A stretch of DNA of 64,000 nucleotides, taken from a bacterium UBP15_UBA6099. GTDB taxonomy: Bacteria > UBP15 > UBA6099. Shown piece after piece: positions 1-8,645 of this stretch. The stretch covers positions 1 to 64,000 of the forward strand of contig DIWT01000043.1 of the NCBI GenBank assembly GCA_002435745.1, written 5' to 3'. Every line of letters starts with the position of its first letter. Positions within the stretch are counted from its first letter, which is position 1. The position numbers and the translations under genes were made by a program. A model generated the notes under the pieces. The model saw nothing but the letters and a program-made list of their open reading frames with translations, was not told the DNA's origin and did no database searches.

Positions 1-56
1 ATTCACTGCAAAAATGCGCCTTGCGGTCCGCGTTTCATCCGCTCTTAACAATCGCT

Positions 57-81
57 CCCGAATCCTAATGACGGATTCGGG
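57..81. repeat. Short hairpin repeat, copy 1
   Basis: Perfect inverted repeat with 9-bp arms (CCCGAATCC / GGATTCGGG) around a 7-base loop. The same hairpin, in the opposite orientation, occurs at 30922-30945. It lies just past the 3' end of the first antiporter gene. On the plus strand it is followed by only a short T run, so a terminator role is possible but not shown. Confidence 0.6.
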
Positions 82-112
82 TTTGTCGTCGCCAGCTATG
101 CTGTCCGACCGC

Positions 113-1624
113 TCAACCTCTGAAGAATATGAACGTCACGATTGCGAAAATCGGACCGAGTATGCAGATGGACCATCCCATGTAGCCGAGGAAGGAAGGC
201 ATGGGGACTTTATTCTCCTCGCAGATGGATTTGACCATGAAATTGGGGGCGTTGCCGATATAGGACATGGAACCGAAAAACACCGCGCCCATCGCTATTG
301 CAAGAAGGATGTGCTGGGGCACGCAGCCGCCATACACCGCCACGCAGCCCGCTCCGCCAAGCGTTTTGCCGAGCGATAGGAATGTCAGATACGTCGGCGC
401 GTTGTCTAGGAAGGCGGACAGCACGCCTGTCATCCAGAAATACTGCCAAGCATGAGTCAGCGTAAGCGCGCCTGTCATGCCTTTGTATTCAAGTATGTTC
501 AACGCGGGTATCATGCATGCGAAGATAGCCGCGAAGAGAACCGCCACTTCTTTAACCGGGAACCACGAGAAACCGTTTTCCTCTCTCAACGGTTTCGGCG
601 TGACTTTCAGAGACAGGAACGCCATCAGCGACATCAGGACGACTTGGATGGCGTCTCTGATGAAACCGAGATGTTCCATGCTTCGAAGGACTGTTCCGTA
701 GAAAATCACAGTTCCCATGACTCCGAGAAGGAAAATGAAATTATAGGAGCCGAGGATGGCGAATTTCTGTTTCGGCTCGTTCGGGTCGTCCGCGGGGACT
801 CCGCCGTCTTTCTTTATCATCATGGAATCGACCAAGTAGAACAGCGCCAGAAGGATGCCGATGGCAAACGCCCAGCCGGGGAGCATGTGGATGAGAGTCC
901 ACTCGAAGGGGACGCCCTGAAGGAATCCGAGGAAGAGGGGCGGGTCTCCCAGCGGTGTGAGCGAGCCGCCGATATTGCTGACGGCAAAAATGAAGAATAT
1001 GAATATATGCAGCTTTGTTTTCCTATTTTTGTTTATCCGCAGCATCGGCCTGATGAGAACCATCGAAGCGCCGGCGGTCCCGATGAAGCTTGCGATAACC
1101 GAGCCGATGAGCAGAAACACCGTATTGGTCATAGGGGAGCTTTTGAAAGAGCCTCTGACCAATATGCCGCCCGATATGACGAATAGCGAACCGACCAGCG
1201 CGATGAACGAACAGTATTCGACGAAAACATGGATCGTCTTTTCCTGAAGCGTTATGAACATCAAAATCGCCATCGGAAGGCCGAACAGCAGGCTCACCCT
1301 CGGGAAATTATGATGCCACCAGTGGCCGTTTATGAGCGGGATTATTGCTATTGAAAGCAGGATGCCCGCGAACGGGATTATCCAGAAGATGGAAATATTA
1401 ACCGGGCCGTGATGACCGCCGCCGTGGGCGTCGTCAGTTTCATGCCCGTACTCAGCATCGGGAGCGGACACATAGTCCGAATGTCCATCGGCTGCGGTTG
1501 CGGCGGCGATGAGTGATATGCCGGGCGCATCATGCCGCGTCGAGTCGGGCGCTTGTGAAAACATCGAGATAAGAAGCAGGACAGGAACAAGAAAAGCAGT
1601 TTTCAACATGGTTCTGGCTATCAT
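113..1624 (-). CDS. Putative Na+/H+ antiporter, NhaD type (paralogue 1)
   Basis: A 503-residue polytopic membrane protein of the ion transporter superfamily (NhaD/ArsB/CitM type), likely exchanging Na+ for H+ at the inner membrane. There is an N-terminal hydrophobic segment, then a His/Asp-rich stretch (about residues 60-75), then about a dozen hydrophobic segments. GGSLTPLGDPP (residues 219-229) and LDNAPTYL near the C-terminus match the paired conserved half-motifs of this superfamily. I chose the ATG at 1624 because an AAGGAGA ribosome site precedes it; an upstream in-frame start at 1675 has none. It is the downstream partner of a near-identical tandem copy at 1886-3406, differing mainly in the N-terminal 70 residues. 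Ion specificity (Na+ or Li+) is inferred. Confidence 0.85.
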   Translation of the reverse strand: MIARTMLKTAFLVPVLLLISMFSQAPDSTRHDAPGISLIAAATAADGHSDYVSAPDAEYGHETDDAHGGGHHGPVNISIFWIIPFAGILLSIAIIPLINGHWWHHNFPRVSLLFGLPMAILMFITLQEKTIHVFVEYCSFIALVGSLFVISGGILVRGSFKSSPMTNTVFLLIGSVIASFIGTAGASMVLIRPMLRINKNRKTKLHIFIFFIFAVSNIGGSLTPLGDPPLFLGFLQGVPFEWTLIHMLPGWAFAIGILLALFYLVDSMMIKKDGGVPADDPNEPKQKFAILGSYNFIFLLGVMGTVIFYGTVLRSMEHLGFIRDAIQVVLMSLMAFLSLKVTPKPLREENGFSWFPVKEVAVLFAAIFACMIPALNILEYKGMTGALTLTHAWQYFWMTGVLSAFLDNAPTYLTFLSLGKTLGGAGCVAVYGGCVPQHILLAIAMGAVFFGSMSYIGNAPNFMVKSICEENKVPMPSFLGYMGWSICILGPIFAIVTFIFFRG

Positions 1625-1823
1625 CGACAATCTCCTTTTCGTTCCGGCGTCGAATTCGGCGCAATGCGGAACCAACCCCGGGCGGCTGGCGGCGACTGGT
1701 ATTCTTCGCCGTCCGTCGTCGAGCGTTCAAATCAGTTAATTCTGATTATCGACTCAACCGGAGAACATTATAGAAAAAAGAGTCGCTACAGTCAATTATC
1801 AGGCGCATAAGGCGCACACAACT

Positions 1824-1852
1824 AAAAAGCCCCGCTTTTCAGAGCGGGGCTT
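1824..1852 (-). terminator. Rho-independent terminator after second antiporter gene
   Basis: Ten-base-pair GC-rich stem (AAGCCCCGCT / AGCGGGGCTT) with a 6-base loop, followed on the minus strand by five T residues. It sits 34 bases past the stop of the 1886-3406 gene. It would limit read-through into the downstream copy, so each antiporter may have its own promoter. Confidence 0.9.
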
Positions 1853-1885
1853 CTAGATATCCTTAATATACGGCGATTTTCGGCG

Positions 1886-3406
1886 TTATCCTCTGTGGAA
1901 CACAAAAGTTACTAACAAGAAAATCGGGCCGAGTATCCCAATCGACCAAACCATGTAACCGAGGAAGGAAGGCATTGGAACCTTGTTTTCCTCGCAGATG
2001 GATTTGACCATGAAGTTGGGGGCGTTGCCGATATAGGACATGGAACCGAAGAACACCGCGCCCATCGCGATGGCAAGAAGAATATGCTGGGGCACGCAGC
2101 CGCCGTACACCGCCACGCATCCGGCTCCGCCGATGGTTTTTCCGAGGGAGAGGAATGTCAGATACGTCGGCGCATTATCCAAGAAGGACGAGAGGCCGCC
2201 CGTTATCCAGAAATACTGCCATGCGTGAGTCAGCGTCAGCGCCCCGGTCTCTCCTTTGTATTCAAGAATGTTCAGAGCGGGGATCATGCAGGCGAATATC
2301 GCCGCGAACAGTATCGCCACCTCTTTGACCGGGAACCACGAGAATCCGTTTTCCTCTCGCAGAGACTTGGGGGTCACAACCATTGAGAGAAGCGCCATAA
2401 GCGCCATAAGTCCGACTTGGATGGCGTCTCTGATGAAACCGAGGTTTTCCATGCTTCGAAGGACTGTTCCGTAGAAAATGACAGTTCCCATGACGCCGAG
2501 AAGGAAAATGAAATTATAGGAGCCGAGTATGGCGAACTTTTGTTTCGGCTCGTTCGGGTCGTCCGCGGGAATGCCGCCGTCTTTCTTGACCATCATGGAG
2601 TCGATGACATAGAAAAGAGCCATAAGGATGCCGATGGCGAACGCCCAGCCGGGGAGCATGTGGATGAGAGTCCACTCGAAGGGAACACCCTGAAGGAATC
2701 CGAGGAACAGCGGCGGGTCTCCGAGCGGGGTGAGCGAGCCGCCGATATTGCTGACGGCAAAAATGAAGAATATGAATATATGCAGCTTTGTTTTCCTATT
2801 TTTGTTTATCCGCAACATCGGCCTGATGAGAACCATCGATGCCCCGGCGGTTCCAATGAAACTGGCGATGATCGAGCCGATGATGAGAAACACGGTGTTG
2901 GTCATCGGGGAACTTTTAAAAGAGCCTCTAATCAGTATGCCGCCCGATATGACGAACAGCGAGCCGACCAGCGCGATGAACGAACAATACTCCACAAACG
3001 TGTGGATGGTTTTTGTTTGCAACACTACGAACATGGCAACGGCCATAGGTATGCCGAAGAGCAAGCTCACTTTTGGGAAATTATGATGCCACCAGTGGCC
3101 GTTGATTAGAGGGATGATGGCTATCGAAAGAAGTATTCCGGCAAACGGGATTATCCATAGGATGGACATGTTGATGGGACCGTGGCTTCCTTCTTCATGC
3201 GCCTCTTCGCCCTCGTGTGTCGCTGCTTCGGCGGCGTGTTCTCCGTCCGGAGCGGCTTCTGGGGCGTGTTCGGAGGCGCTTGCCGTGATAGTCAGCAGTT
3301 TCCCGACCGTCGTCCTCTCGGTCGGAACCGCAGCATTAAATAATATCGATATAAGGAATATAATAGGAATGATCGCAGCAGCTTTTAGCAGAATTCTTTT
3401 AGACAT
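1886..3406 (-). CDS. Putative Na+/H+ antiporter, NhaD type (paralogue 2)
   Basis: A 506-residue paralogue of the gene at 113-1624, almost identical from about residue 75 onward (same GGSLTPLGDPP and LDNAPTYL motifs). Its N-terminal extracytoplasmic segment is rich in Glu, Ala and His rather than Asp and Gly, and is the main divergent part. The start ATG has an AAAGGTGG ribosome site. Nearly 290 bases of noncoding DNA precede it, containing a 6-bp hairpin at about 3487-3506, so a regulated leader is possible. The tandem arrangement with an intervening terminator suggests duplication followed by separate regulation. The function is inferred from the superfamily, not from a closely characterised homologue. 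Confidence 0.85.
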   Translation of the reverse strand: MSKRILLKAAAIIPIIFLISILFNAAVPTERTTVGKLLTITASASEHAPEAAPDGEHAAEAATHEGEEAHEEGSHGPINMSILWIIPFAGILLSIAIIPLINGHWWHHNFPKVSLLFGIPMAVAMFVVLQTKTIHTFVEYCSFIALVGSLFVISGGILIRGSFKSSPMTNTVFLIIGSIIASFIGTAGASMVLIRPMLRINKNRKTKLHIFIFFIFAVSNIGGSLTPLGDPPLFLGFLQGVPFEWTLIHMLPGWAFAIGILMALFYVIDSMMVKKDGGIPADDPNEPKQKFAILGSYNFIFLLGVMGTVIFYGTVLRSMENLGFIRDAIQVGLMALMALLSMVVTPKSLREENGFSWFPVKEVAILFAAIFACMIPALNILEYKGETGALTLTHAWQYFWITGGLSSFLDNAPTYLTFLSLGKTIGGAGCVAVYGGCVPQHILLAIAMGAVFFGSMSYIGNAPNFMVKSICEENKVPMPSFLGYMVWSIGILGPIFLLVTFVFHRG

Positions 3407-3697
3407 TGTTGTCCACCTTTAGTATTGAGAATTTTTTACTTGCGAACCGAACGGCTGAATCGCGATTGTCCGCAACTCTTCTTGATCGCCGTCTGCGCAA
3501 ACGGCGTCCGTCGTTTCCCTCCCTTCTATTTAGTTCTTGATGAATAATAGTAATAAAACAGCCTCACCCGGACAGGAATTGTATATCAAAATTGGTTTTC
3601 AGGAAAAGTTTTTTGTGAAAATTGTCGCGAGCGCGTTTTTGTCCGGCTCAGGGGATTCGCTCAAGTAAACCGGGTTTTCGGTGGTTGATTCACATCC

Positions 3698-4963
3698 CTA
3701 TTTCAACCGCTCATAGTTGGACGAATTCTCGAACCCCTCGATTTTGAACATAGGGTCGTCGGCGGTCATTTCATTCAAACGCTCTGTCGGGAGGTGATTG
3801 TAGAACACAGGGTAAAGCCGGGAGTCGTCCGGAGGGCGGGTCAGAAACGGAGCCATGTCGCCGCGTCCTGCCAGCGCCGAATGGGTTTTCGTCCCCGGAT
3901 ATACTCTCACATGGCAACTCGCCCCGACGGTGTCCGGCCTGTTTTTTCTGAAGAAATCAAGCGTTTTAACGGTTGAATCGACAGGTTCTCCGGGGAGCCC
4001 GGTCAGCAGGTCGACCGCCAGTTTGATATCGTTCTCCCTGCACAAGCGGATGAACCTTGCCGCGTCATCGAAAGAATAAGTCGAGTCCGGCGAATCAAGC
4101 GCCACGCTGTCCACGCTGAGAGTGACGGCTATTACTCCCGACTTTTTCATTAGAGAAAACAATCTGTCCGAAACCGGAGTCGGTTTCATGTACGCCACCC
4201 AAGAAATGTCCGGCTCGGCGGCGGCCAGCTCGCCGGCGAATCTCTCTGAAAAATCCAGATTCAGGTTAAACTCGCAGTCGCATAGATGGAAGTCGCGAAA
4301 ACCGAGGTTCCTGAGGTCCGTTATCTCGCGGACGACTGCGGCAGGCTCCCTATGAATAACCTTTGTTCCAGCCTCAATACAGTATTCGCATCGCCCCGTA
4401 CAGCCGTACTGGGTGGCGAAGCCGACTATTCCTCTGTTGGCGACATATTTCCGGTAGTCGATTTTGAAAGGTCTTTCGGGGACGAATGACGGGTCGATTC
4501 CCGCGCTCCAGCCGTTTATGATTTTAGCAGGGGCAGCGCCGGACTTCATAGTGTTTGCGAAATCAACTATCGCCTTTTCGGAGGGGCCGCAAATCCCGTA
4601 GTCCGCCCCCGTTTCCTTGAGAACCAGTTCCGGCATAGCTGAGAAGCCTGCTCCGCCGAGGATGGTCGCGACTCCCTCGTTTTTCACCGCCTGAACAATC
4701 TTTGATATGCCGGGTATGAAATACTCGTTGTTGTCGAATATTGCCGAATCCACGTTTCGCGCGGTAATCCCGGCGAAAAGAGGGCGGACGCGCCGCGCTG
4801 TTTCCACCGCCACTCCCACAGGGTCGCTCTCGAAGCACAAATCTAGCATTTCAACGTTGTGCCCGGCGCGCTCCAGCGCGCTGCCGATTATTTCCAGTCC
4901 AAGAGGGATGACGGGCGGCTCCCGCCGAGTGTTCGGATTTATCAGAAGAATTGTGTCCCTCAT
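3698..4963 (-). CDS. B12-binding-type radical SAM protein
   Basis: A 421-residue protein with an N-terminal Rossmann-like region of the cobalamin-binding type (residues 1-140, opening with ILLINPN) and a radical SAM core carrying CxxxCxxC at C188, C192 and C195, which would bind a 4Fe-4S cluster. Such proteins perform radical methylations or rearrangements in cofactor, lipid or natural-product synthesis; the substrate cannot be read from sequence. The classic DxHxxG cobalamin motif is not evident, so B12 may not be bound tightly. I chose the ATG at 4963 because GGAG lies 9 bases upstream; in-frame ATGs at 4978 and 5020 are alternatives. It is monocistronic and divergent from the next gene. 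Confidence 0.8.
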   Translation of the reverse strand: MRDTILLINPNTRREPPVIPLGLEIIGSALERAGHNVEMLDLCFESDPVGVAVETARRVRPLFAGITARNVDSAIFDNNEYFIPGISKIVQAVKNEGVATILGGAGFSAMPELVLKETGADYGICGPSEKAIVDFANTMKSGAAPAKIINGWSAGIDPSFVPERPFKIDYRKYVANRGIVGFATQYGCTGRCEYCIEAGTKVIHREPAAVVREITDLRNLGFRDFHLCDCEFNLNLDFSERFAGELAAAEPDISWVAYMKPTPVSDRLFSLMKKSGVIAVTLSVDSVALDSPDSTYSFDDAARFIRLCRENDIKLAVDLLTGLPGEPVDSTVKTLDFFRKNRPDTVGASCHVRVYPGTKTHSALAGRGDMAPFLTRPPDDSRLYPVFYNHLPTERLNEMTADDPMFKIEGFENSSNYERLK

Positions 4964-5077
4964 GTCGGAACGCTCCATCCGGCGCTGTTCGCGCCGCATC
5001 GGATTGAGATTATACAACATTCGCGTTTGCTTTCACCATGCCCTCGCGCCGCCGAACCGCCTGATTATTTTTTGTGA

Positions 5078-5106
5078 TTGAACGCGGGCGGCTCGTGGGT
5101 TATATT
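5078..5106 (+). promoter_or_regulatory. Sigma-70-type promoter for the dienoyl-CoA reductase gene
   Basis: TTGAAC, a 17-base spacer, then TATATT, ending 30 bases upstream of the ATG at 5137. A strong AAGGAG ribosome site lies between. Confidence 0.65.
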
Positions 5107-5136
5107 AATATGACTTTATTTTAAGGAGAACACACA

Positions 5137-7137
5137 ATGGATCCTCTTTTCGCGCCGATTAAGATCAACAAACTGACAGTGAAAAACCGCATTGCGATGA
5201 TGGCGATGCAGATGAACATGATATCGAACTACGAGGTGACCGACAGGATATGCGAGTTTTACGCTGAGAGGGCGAGGGGAGGGGTCGGCGCGATATGCGT
5301 CGGGTTTGTATCAATCGACCGGGGCGGCAGCGCGCCGCTTAACATCGGCGGACACGACGACTGCTACATCCCCGGCCTGACGAAGCTTGCCGACGCCATC
5401 AAGAGCAACGGCGCCCGCGCGATGGCTCAGATAAACCACACCGGGCGGCAGACTTACCCGATGATGATTCCCAAAGACATGGAACCGGTTGCCCCATCGG
5501 CCGTTTACTGCAAGATGACCGGCGCGACACCGCGCGAACTGACGGAAGAGGAAATTCTTGACATTATCGACAAGTTCGCCAAGACAGCCGTCAGGCTCAA
5601 AACCGCCGGGTTCGAGATTGTCGAGATTCTAATGGGCACTGGCTATTTGGTTTCGACCTTCCTGTCCCCGCTGACGAACAAGAGGACGGACAAATGGGGC
5701 GGCTCTGAAGAGAACCGGATGCGCTTCGGCCTCGAAGTCTTCAAAGCGGTCAGGAACGCGGTAGGAGCCGATTTCCCTGTCACCGTAAGAATCAACGGAA
5801 ACGACCTGATGGAAGACGGGCTGGGGAGCGCGCCGCATATCGCGTTCGCCAAGGCTCTCGAAGCCGCCGGAGCGGACGCCATCTGCGTGAACGTGGGCTG
5901 GCACGAGGCGAGGGTTCCCCAGATAACGATGGGCGTGCCGCGCGCAAACTACGCGTATCAGGCCCGCAGGATAAAAGAGAACGTAAACGTGCCGGTGATA
6001 GCCAGCCACAGGATAAACGACCCGCTGGAAGCCGCCGACCTGATAGAGCTTGGATACTGCGATATGGTGGGCATGGGCAGGCCGCTGATTGCCGATCCGC
6101 ACTTCGCGCTCAAGGCCCTGCAAGGAAGGGACGACGAGATTATCCACTGCGTGGCCTGCGGGCAGGGATGTTTCGACCATGTATTCCTGCTTCAGCCGGT
6201 CGAGTGCATGGTAAACCCGGACGCCGGATACGAGTATCTCGGCGAAAGAGGATTGGCTGAAAAGAAGAAAAGAGTGGCTGTTGTGGGCGGCGGCCCGGCG
6301 GGCATGTCAGCCGCCCTTACCGCAAAGAGACGCGGTCACGACGTCACCCTGTTCGAGCGCGCCCCGGTTCTCGGCGGCCAGCTCTATCTGGCTTCCGCTC
6401 CCGAAGGCAGAAGAGAATTCGAGGAGATTATCAACGACTACGACACTCAGCTTGTAATAGAAGATGTGGACGTCGTTACCGACACTGAAGTGACCGTGAA
6501 GTTTCTTAAGAAAGAAAAGTTCGACGCCGTGATACTGGCGACCGGCGCGGAACCGGCCACGATTCCCATTCCGGGAGCGGACAGGCCGAACGTTCTTCAG
6601 GCTTGGGACTACCTCGGCGGGATTGTCGGCGCAAGCGGCAAAGTGGTGGTGCTCGGCGGCGGCGCGGTGGGAGTCGAGTCCGCTCTGGTTCTCGCTGAGG
6701 AAGGCACGGTTCCGGCGGAAACCCTTAAATTCCTGCTTATCCACAACGTTGAAACGACTGAAGAACTGCGACGGCTGGCCGTGCACGGCACCAACGACGT
6801 CACCATCGTCGAGATGCTTCCGCGCGTCGGCAAAGACATCGGAAAATCCACCCGCTGGACTATGATGGAGGACCTCTCAAGGTACGGCGTGAAAGTCCTC
6901 ACCAAAGCAAAAGCGGTCGAGATAAACGAAGAAGGCGTCGTCATAGACGAGGCCGGAACGAAGAAAACCCTGCCCGCCGATTTCGTGATTCTCGCCGTCG
7001 GCTCGAAACCTTACAATCCTCTCGAAGAACAGTTGAAGGACAGCGGAATCGAGATGACGGTCGTCGGCGACGCAAAGAAGATCGGCCTTATATTCGACGC
7101 CATACACGCCGGACACAAAGCCGCGCTCAAGCTGTGA
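5137..7137 (+). CDS. fadH: 2,4-dienoyl-CoA reductase-like flavoenzyme (FadH / old yellow enzyme family)
   Basis: A 666-residue protein with the three-part layout of FadH: an FMN TIM barrel (about 1-335), an iron-sulphur segment with C338, C341, C345 and C357 (CxxCxxxCx11C), and an FAD/NAD(P) module with GGGPAG and GGGAVG dinucleotide motifs. FadH reduces 2,4-dienoyl-CoA with NADPH during degradation of unsaturated fatty acids. Tyr170 (in GYLVSTF) and His256 (in GWHEAR) fall where the catalytic Tyr and His of E. coli FadH lie, which favours this over a generic enoate reductase. The start has an AAGGAG site. It is a single gene; beta-oxidation-like partners lie far downstream at 51-59 kb. A clostridial-type 2-enoate reductase remains possible. 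Confidence 0.85.
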   Translation: MDPLFAPIKINKLTVKNRIAMMAMQMNMISNYEVTDRICEFYAERARGGVGAICVGFVSIDRGGSAPLNIGGHDDCYIPGLTKLADAIKSNGARAMAQINHTGRQTYPMMIPKDMEPVAPSAVYCKMTGATPRELTEEEILDIIDKFAKTAVRLKTAGFEIVEILMGTGYLVSTFLSPLTNKRTDKWGGSEENRMRFGLEVFKAVRNAVGADFPVTVRINGNDLMEDGLGSAPHIAFAKALEAAGADAICVNVGWHEARVPQITMGVPRANYAYQARRIKENVNVPVIASHRINDPLEAADLIELGYCDMVGMGRPLIADPHFALKALQGRDDEIIHCVACGQGCFDHVFLLQPVECMVNPDAGYEYLGERGLAEKKKRVAVVGGGPAGMSAALTAKRRGHDVTLFERAPVLGGQLYLASAPEGRREFEEIINDYDTQLVIEDVDVVTDTEVTVKFLKKEKFDAVILATGAEPATIPIPGADRPNVLQAWDYLGGIVGASGKVVVLGGGAVGVESALVLAEEGTVPAETLKFLLIHNVETTEELRRLAVHGTNDVTIVEMLPRVGKDIGKSTRWTMMEDLSRYGVKVLTKAKAVEINEEGVVIDEAGTKKTLPADFVILAVGSKPYNPLEEQLKDSGIEMTVVGDAKKIGLIFDAIHAGHKAALKL

Positions 7138-7166
7138 TTGTCGGAGCGAATACAGCGGTATTGGTT

Positions 7167-8624
7167 TCAGGGAATAGAGAACTTTAATATTTCGTTCTGA
7201 GACGAAGACGATACGAACGCGTGCTGGCTGGACACCGTCAGGCCGTACGAATTACTTGCCACATTGAAATAGCCTAATATATCTCCGGAAGCAGCGTCTA
7301 GATAAAGCAGCTTATTGCTGCCGGTGCAGAGAACGAACACATATTCCCAATCCGGGTCAGCCGCCAGTTCGGTGGGTTTCACGCAATATTGAAAACTCGA
7401 CTGCGCCGCGACTGCGGTGTTGGCTGAGGCGAAACCGTCGGCGTCGGCGAATAAGCGCAACACGGGCTGCGTCTGGCTCGCCTTTGACGTTGAGCCTCCG
7501 CATGTCACGTATATGGTCAAATCCGGAAGCGCCAGAACGTCCCACGGATTCTCGCATGTGTTCGTGAAACCCATCTCGGTAGCCGTCTTGCACTGTCCTG
7601 TCGATCTATCGCAATATCCCCTGATGTCGTTCACGCCGAAGCTCGACGCGTTGACGCAGACTCCGCTATTCCCGCAGATGCCGGAGTCGCATCCCGAACC
7701 GCTCGCGCAGGGGCATCCGGTTTTCTTTGAGTTCGATCCCGAGCAGCTCGCCGCGCAGTATGGAAGCATGGGCGAATAGTCGCAATAGTTGCTGTTGCAG
7801 TTGCTGTTTGCCGTGCACGGACAGTTGTTTTTATTTCCTTTCGTTCCCGCGCATATTCCGGTTGTCTGGCCGTCATAGACAAATGTGCCGAAAGACTCCG
7901 CGCGAGGGTCGTCGGGCGCAAACGGGTAAATTCTGTCATTGTCCTTGTCTATCGCGTATCCCACGCCCAGATCGGCGTCCATCCTCAACCTGTAAGGACT
8001 TGTCCCAGTGAAATAACTTATCCGCGAAATAACCGTTTCCGTTTCGGGATCGACTGCCGTGACGAAAAAGTTCGTCCTAGCCGTCACATAAATCACGTCG
8101 TAAACGGAGTCGTAAACTATATCGCTCGGATTCGAAGGCTCCGTTCCGGAAACTTCAAGGCTTATCTCGTTGGCAACCTTAAGCTGGGCCGTGTCGATGA
8201 CCGACAGCCACGCGCCGTTTCTTCTCGGCTCGGACGGCAGATATTTGGAGGTCGCGCAGTGCCGGGATTCGAGCTGGTTGTCGTGGGTTACGAATAGTTT
8301 TGAAAAATTCGAGTTGAAAGCCAGCCTTCGCGGGTCGCAAAGAACCGGAATGGAGTGGGAAATCTGCATAGTCGGGATTTCTATCACGTCCACCGTGTTC
8401 AGGAGCGTGTTCGCCACGTAAAGCCGGGTTTCATCCGCATTGACCGCCATGCCCCACGGAGACTTGAAGTCGCCGACTTCGGTGGCAACCTCGATGCCGG
8501 GAGCGGAGCCTCTTCCGCACGAGGAAGCCGAAAGCGCGACTAGAGCCAACGCCGCGAACATGGCCGCAGCGCGCGCTCTTACGGCTACAAGCTTCAGGGA
8601 AAGTTTACAGGGATATTCCCGCAT
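7167..8624 (-). CDS. Beta-propeller lipoprotein with Cys-rich insertion (paralogue 1)
   Basis: A 485-residue predicted lipoprotein. The signal peptide ends in a lipobox-like SASSC (Cys36). The body has YVTN-type repeats (for example LYVANTLLNTV, then similar 40-residue units) that should form a beta-propeller. A block of about 70 residues in the middle (about 245-320) holds some 14 cysteines in CPC...NCNS...C patterns resembling Dickkopf-like Cys-rich modules, and is probably disulphide-bonded outside the cytoplasm. No enzyme motif is visible; such propellers usually mediate binding. It is the last of three minus-strand genes with gaps of about 20 bases (SLH porin, propeller, propeller), so it is likely co-transcribed with them. 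Confidence 0.75.
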   Translation of the reverse strand: MREYPCKLSLKLVAVRARAAAMFAALALVALSASSCGRGSAPGIEVATEVGDFKSPWGMAVNADETRLYVANTLLNTVDVIEIPTMQISHSIPVLCDPRRLAFNSNFSKLFVTHDNQLESRHCATSKYLPSEPRRNGAWLSVIDTAQLKVANEISLEVSGTEPSNPSDIVYDSVYDVIYVTARTNFFVTAVDPETETVISRISYFTGTSPYRLRMDADLGVGYAIDKDNDRIYPFAPDDPRAESFGTFVYDGQTTGICAGTKGNKNNCPCTANSNCNSNYCDYSPMLPYCAASCSGSNSKKTGCPCASGSGCDSGICGNSGVCVNASSFGVNDIRGYCDRSTGQCKTATEMGFTNTCENPWDVLALPDLTIYVTCGGSTSKASQTQPVLRLFADADGFASANTAVAAQSSFQYCVKPTELAADPDWEYVFVLCTGSNKLLYLDAASGDILGYFNVASNSYGLTVSSQHAFVSSSSQNEILKFSIP

Positions 8625-8645
8625 CTGGCGGCCACCGTCCGGGTT

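Noticed and set aside
452..1186. Long plus-strand ORF of 244 codons inside the first antiporter gene
   Set aside because: It is antisense to a clear membrane-protein gene; a similar shadow appears in the paralogue at 2417-3109, as expected from shared codon usage. No ribosome site or family.
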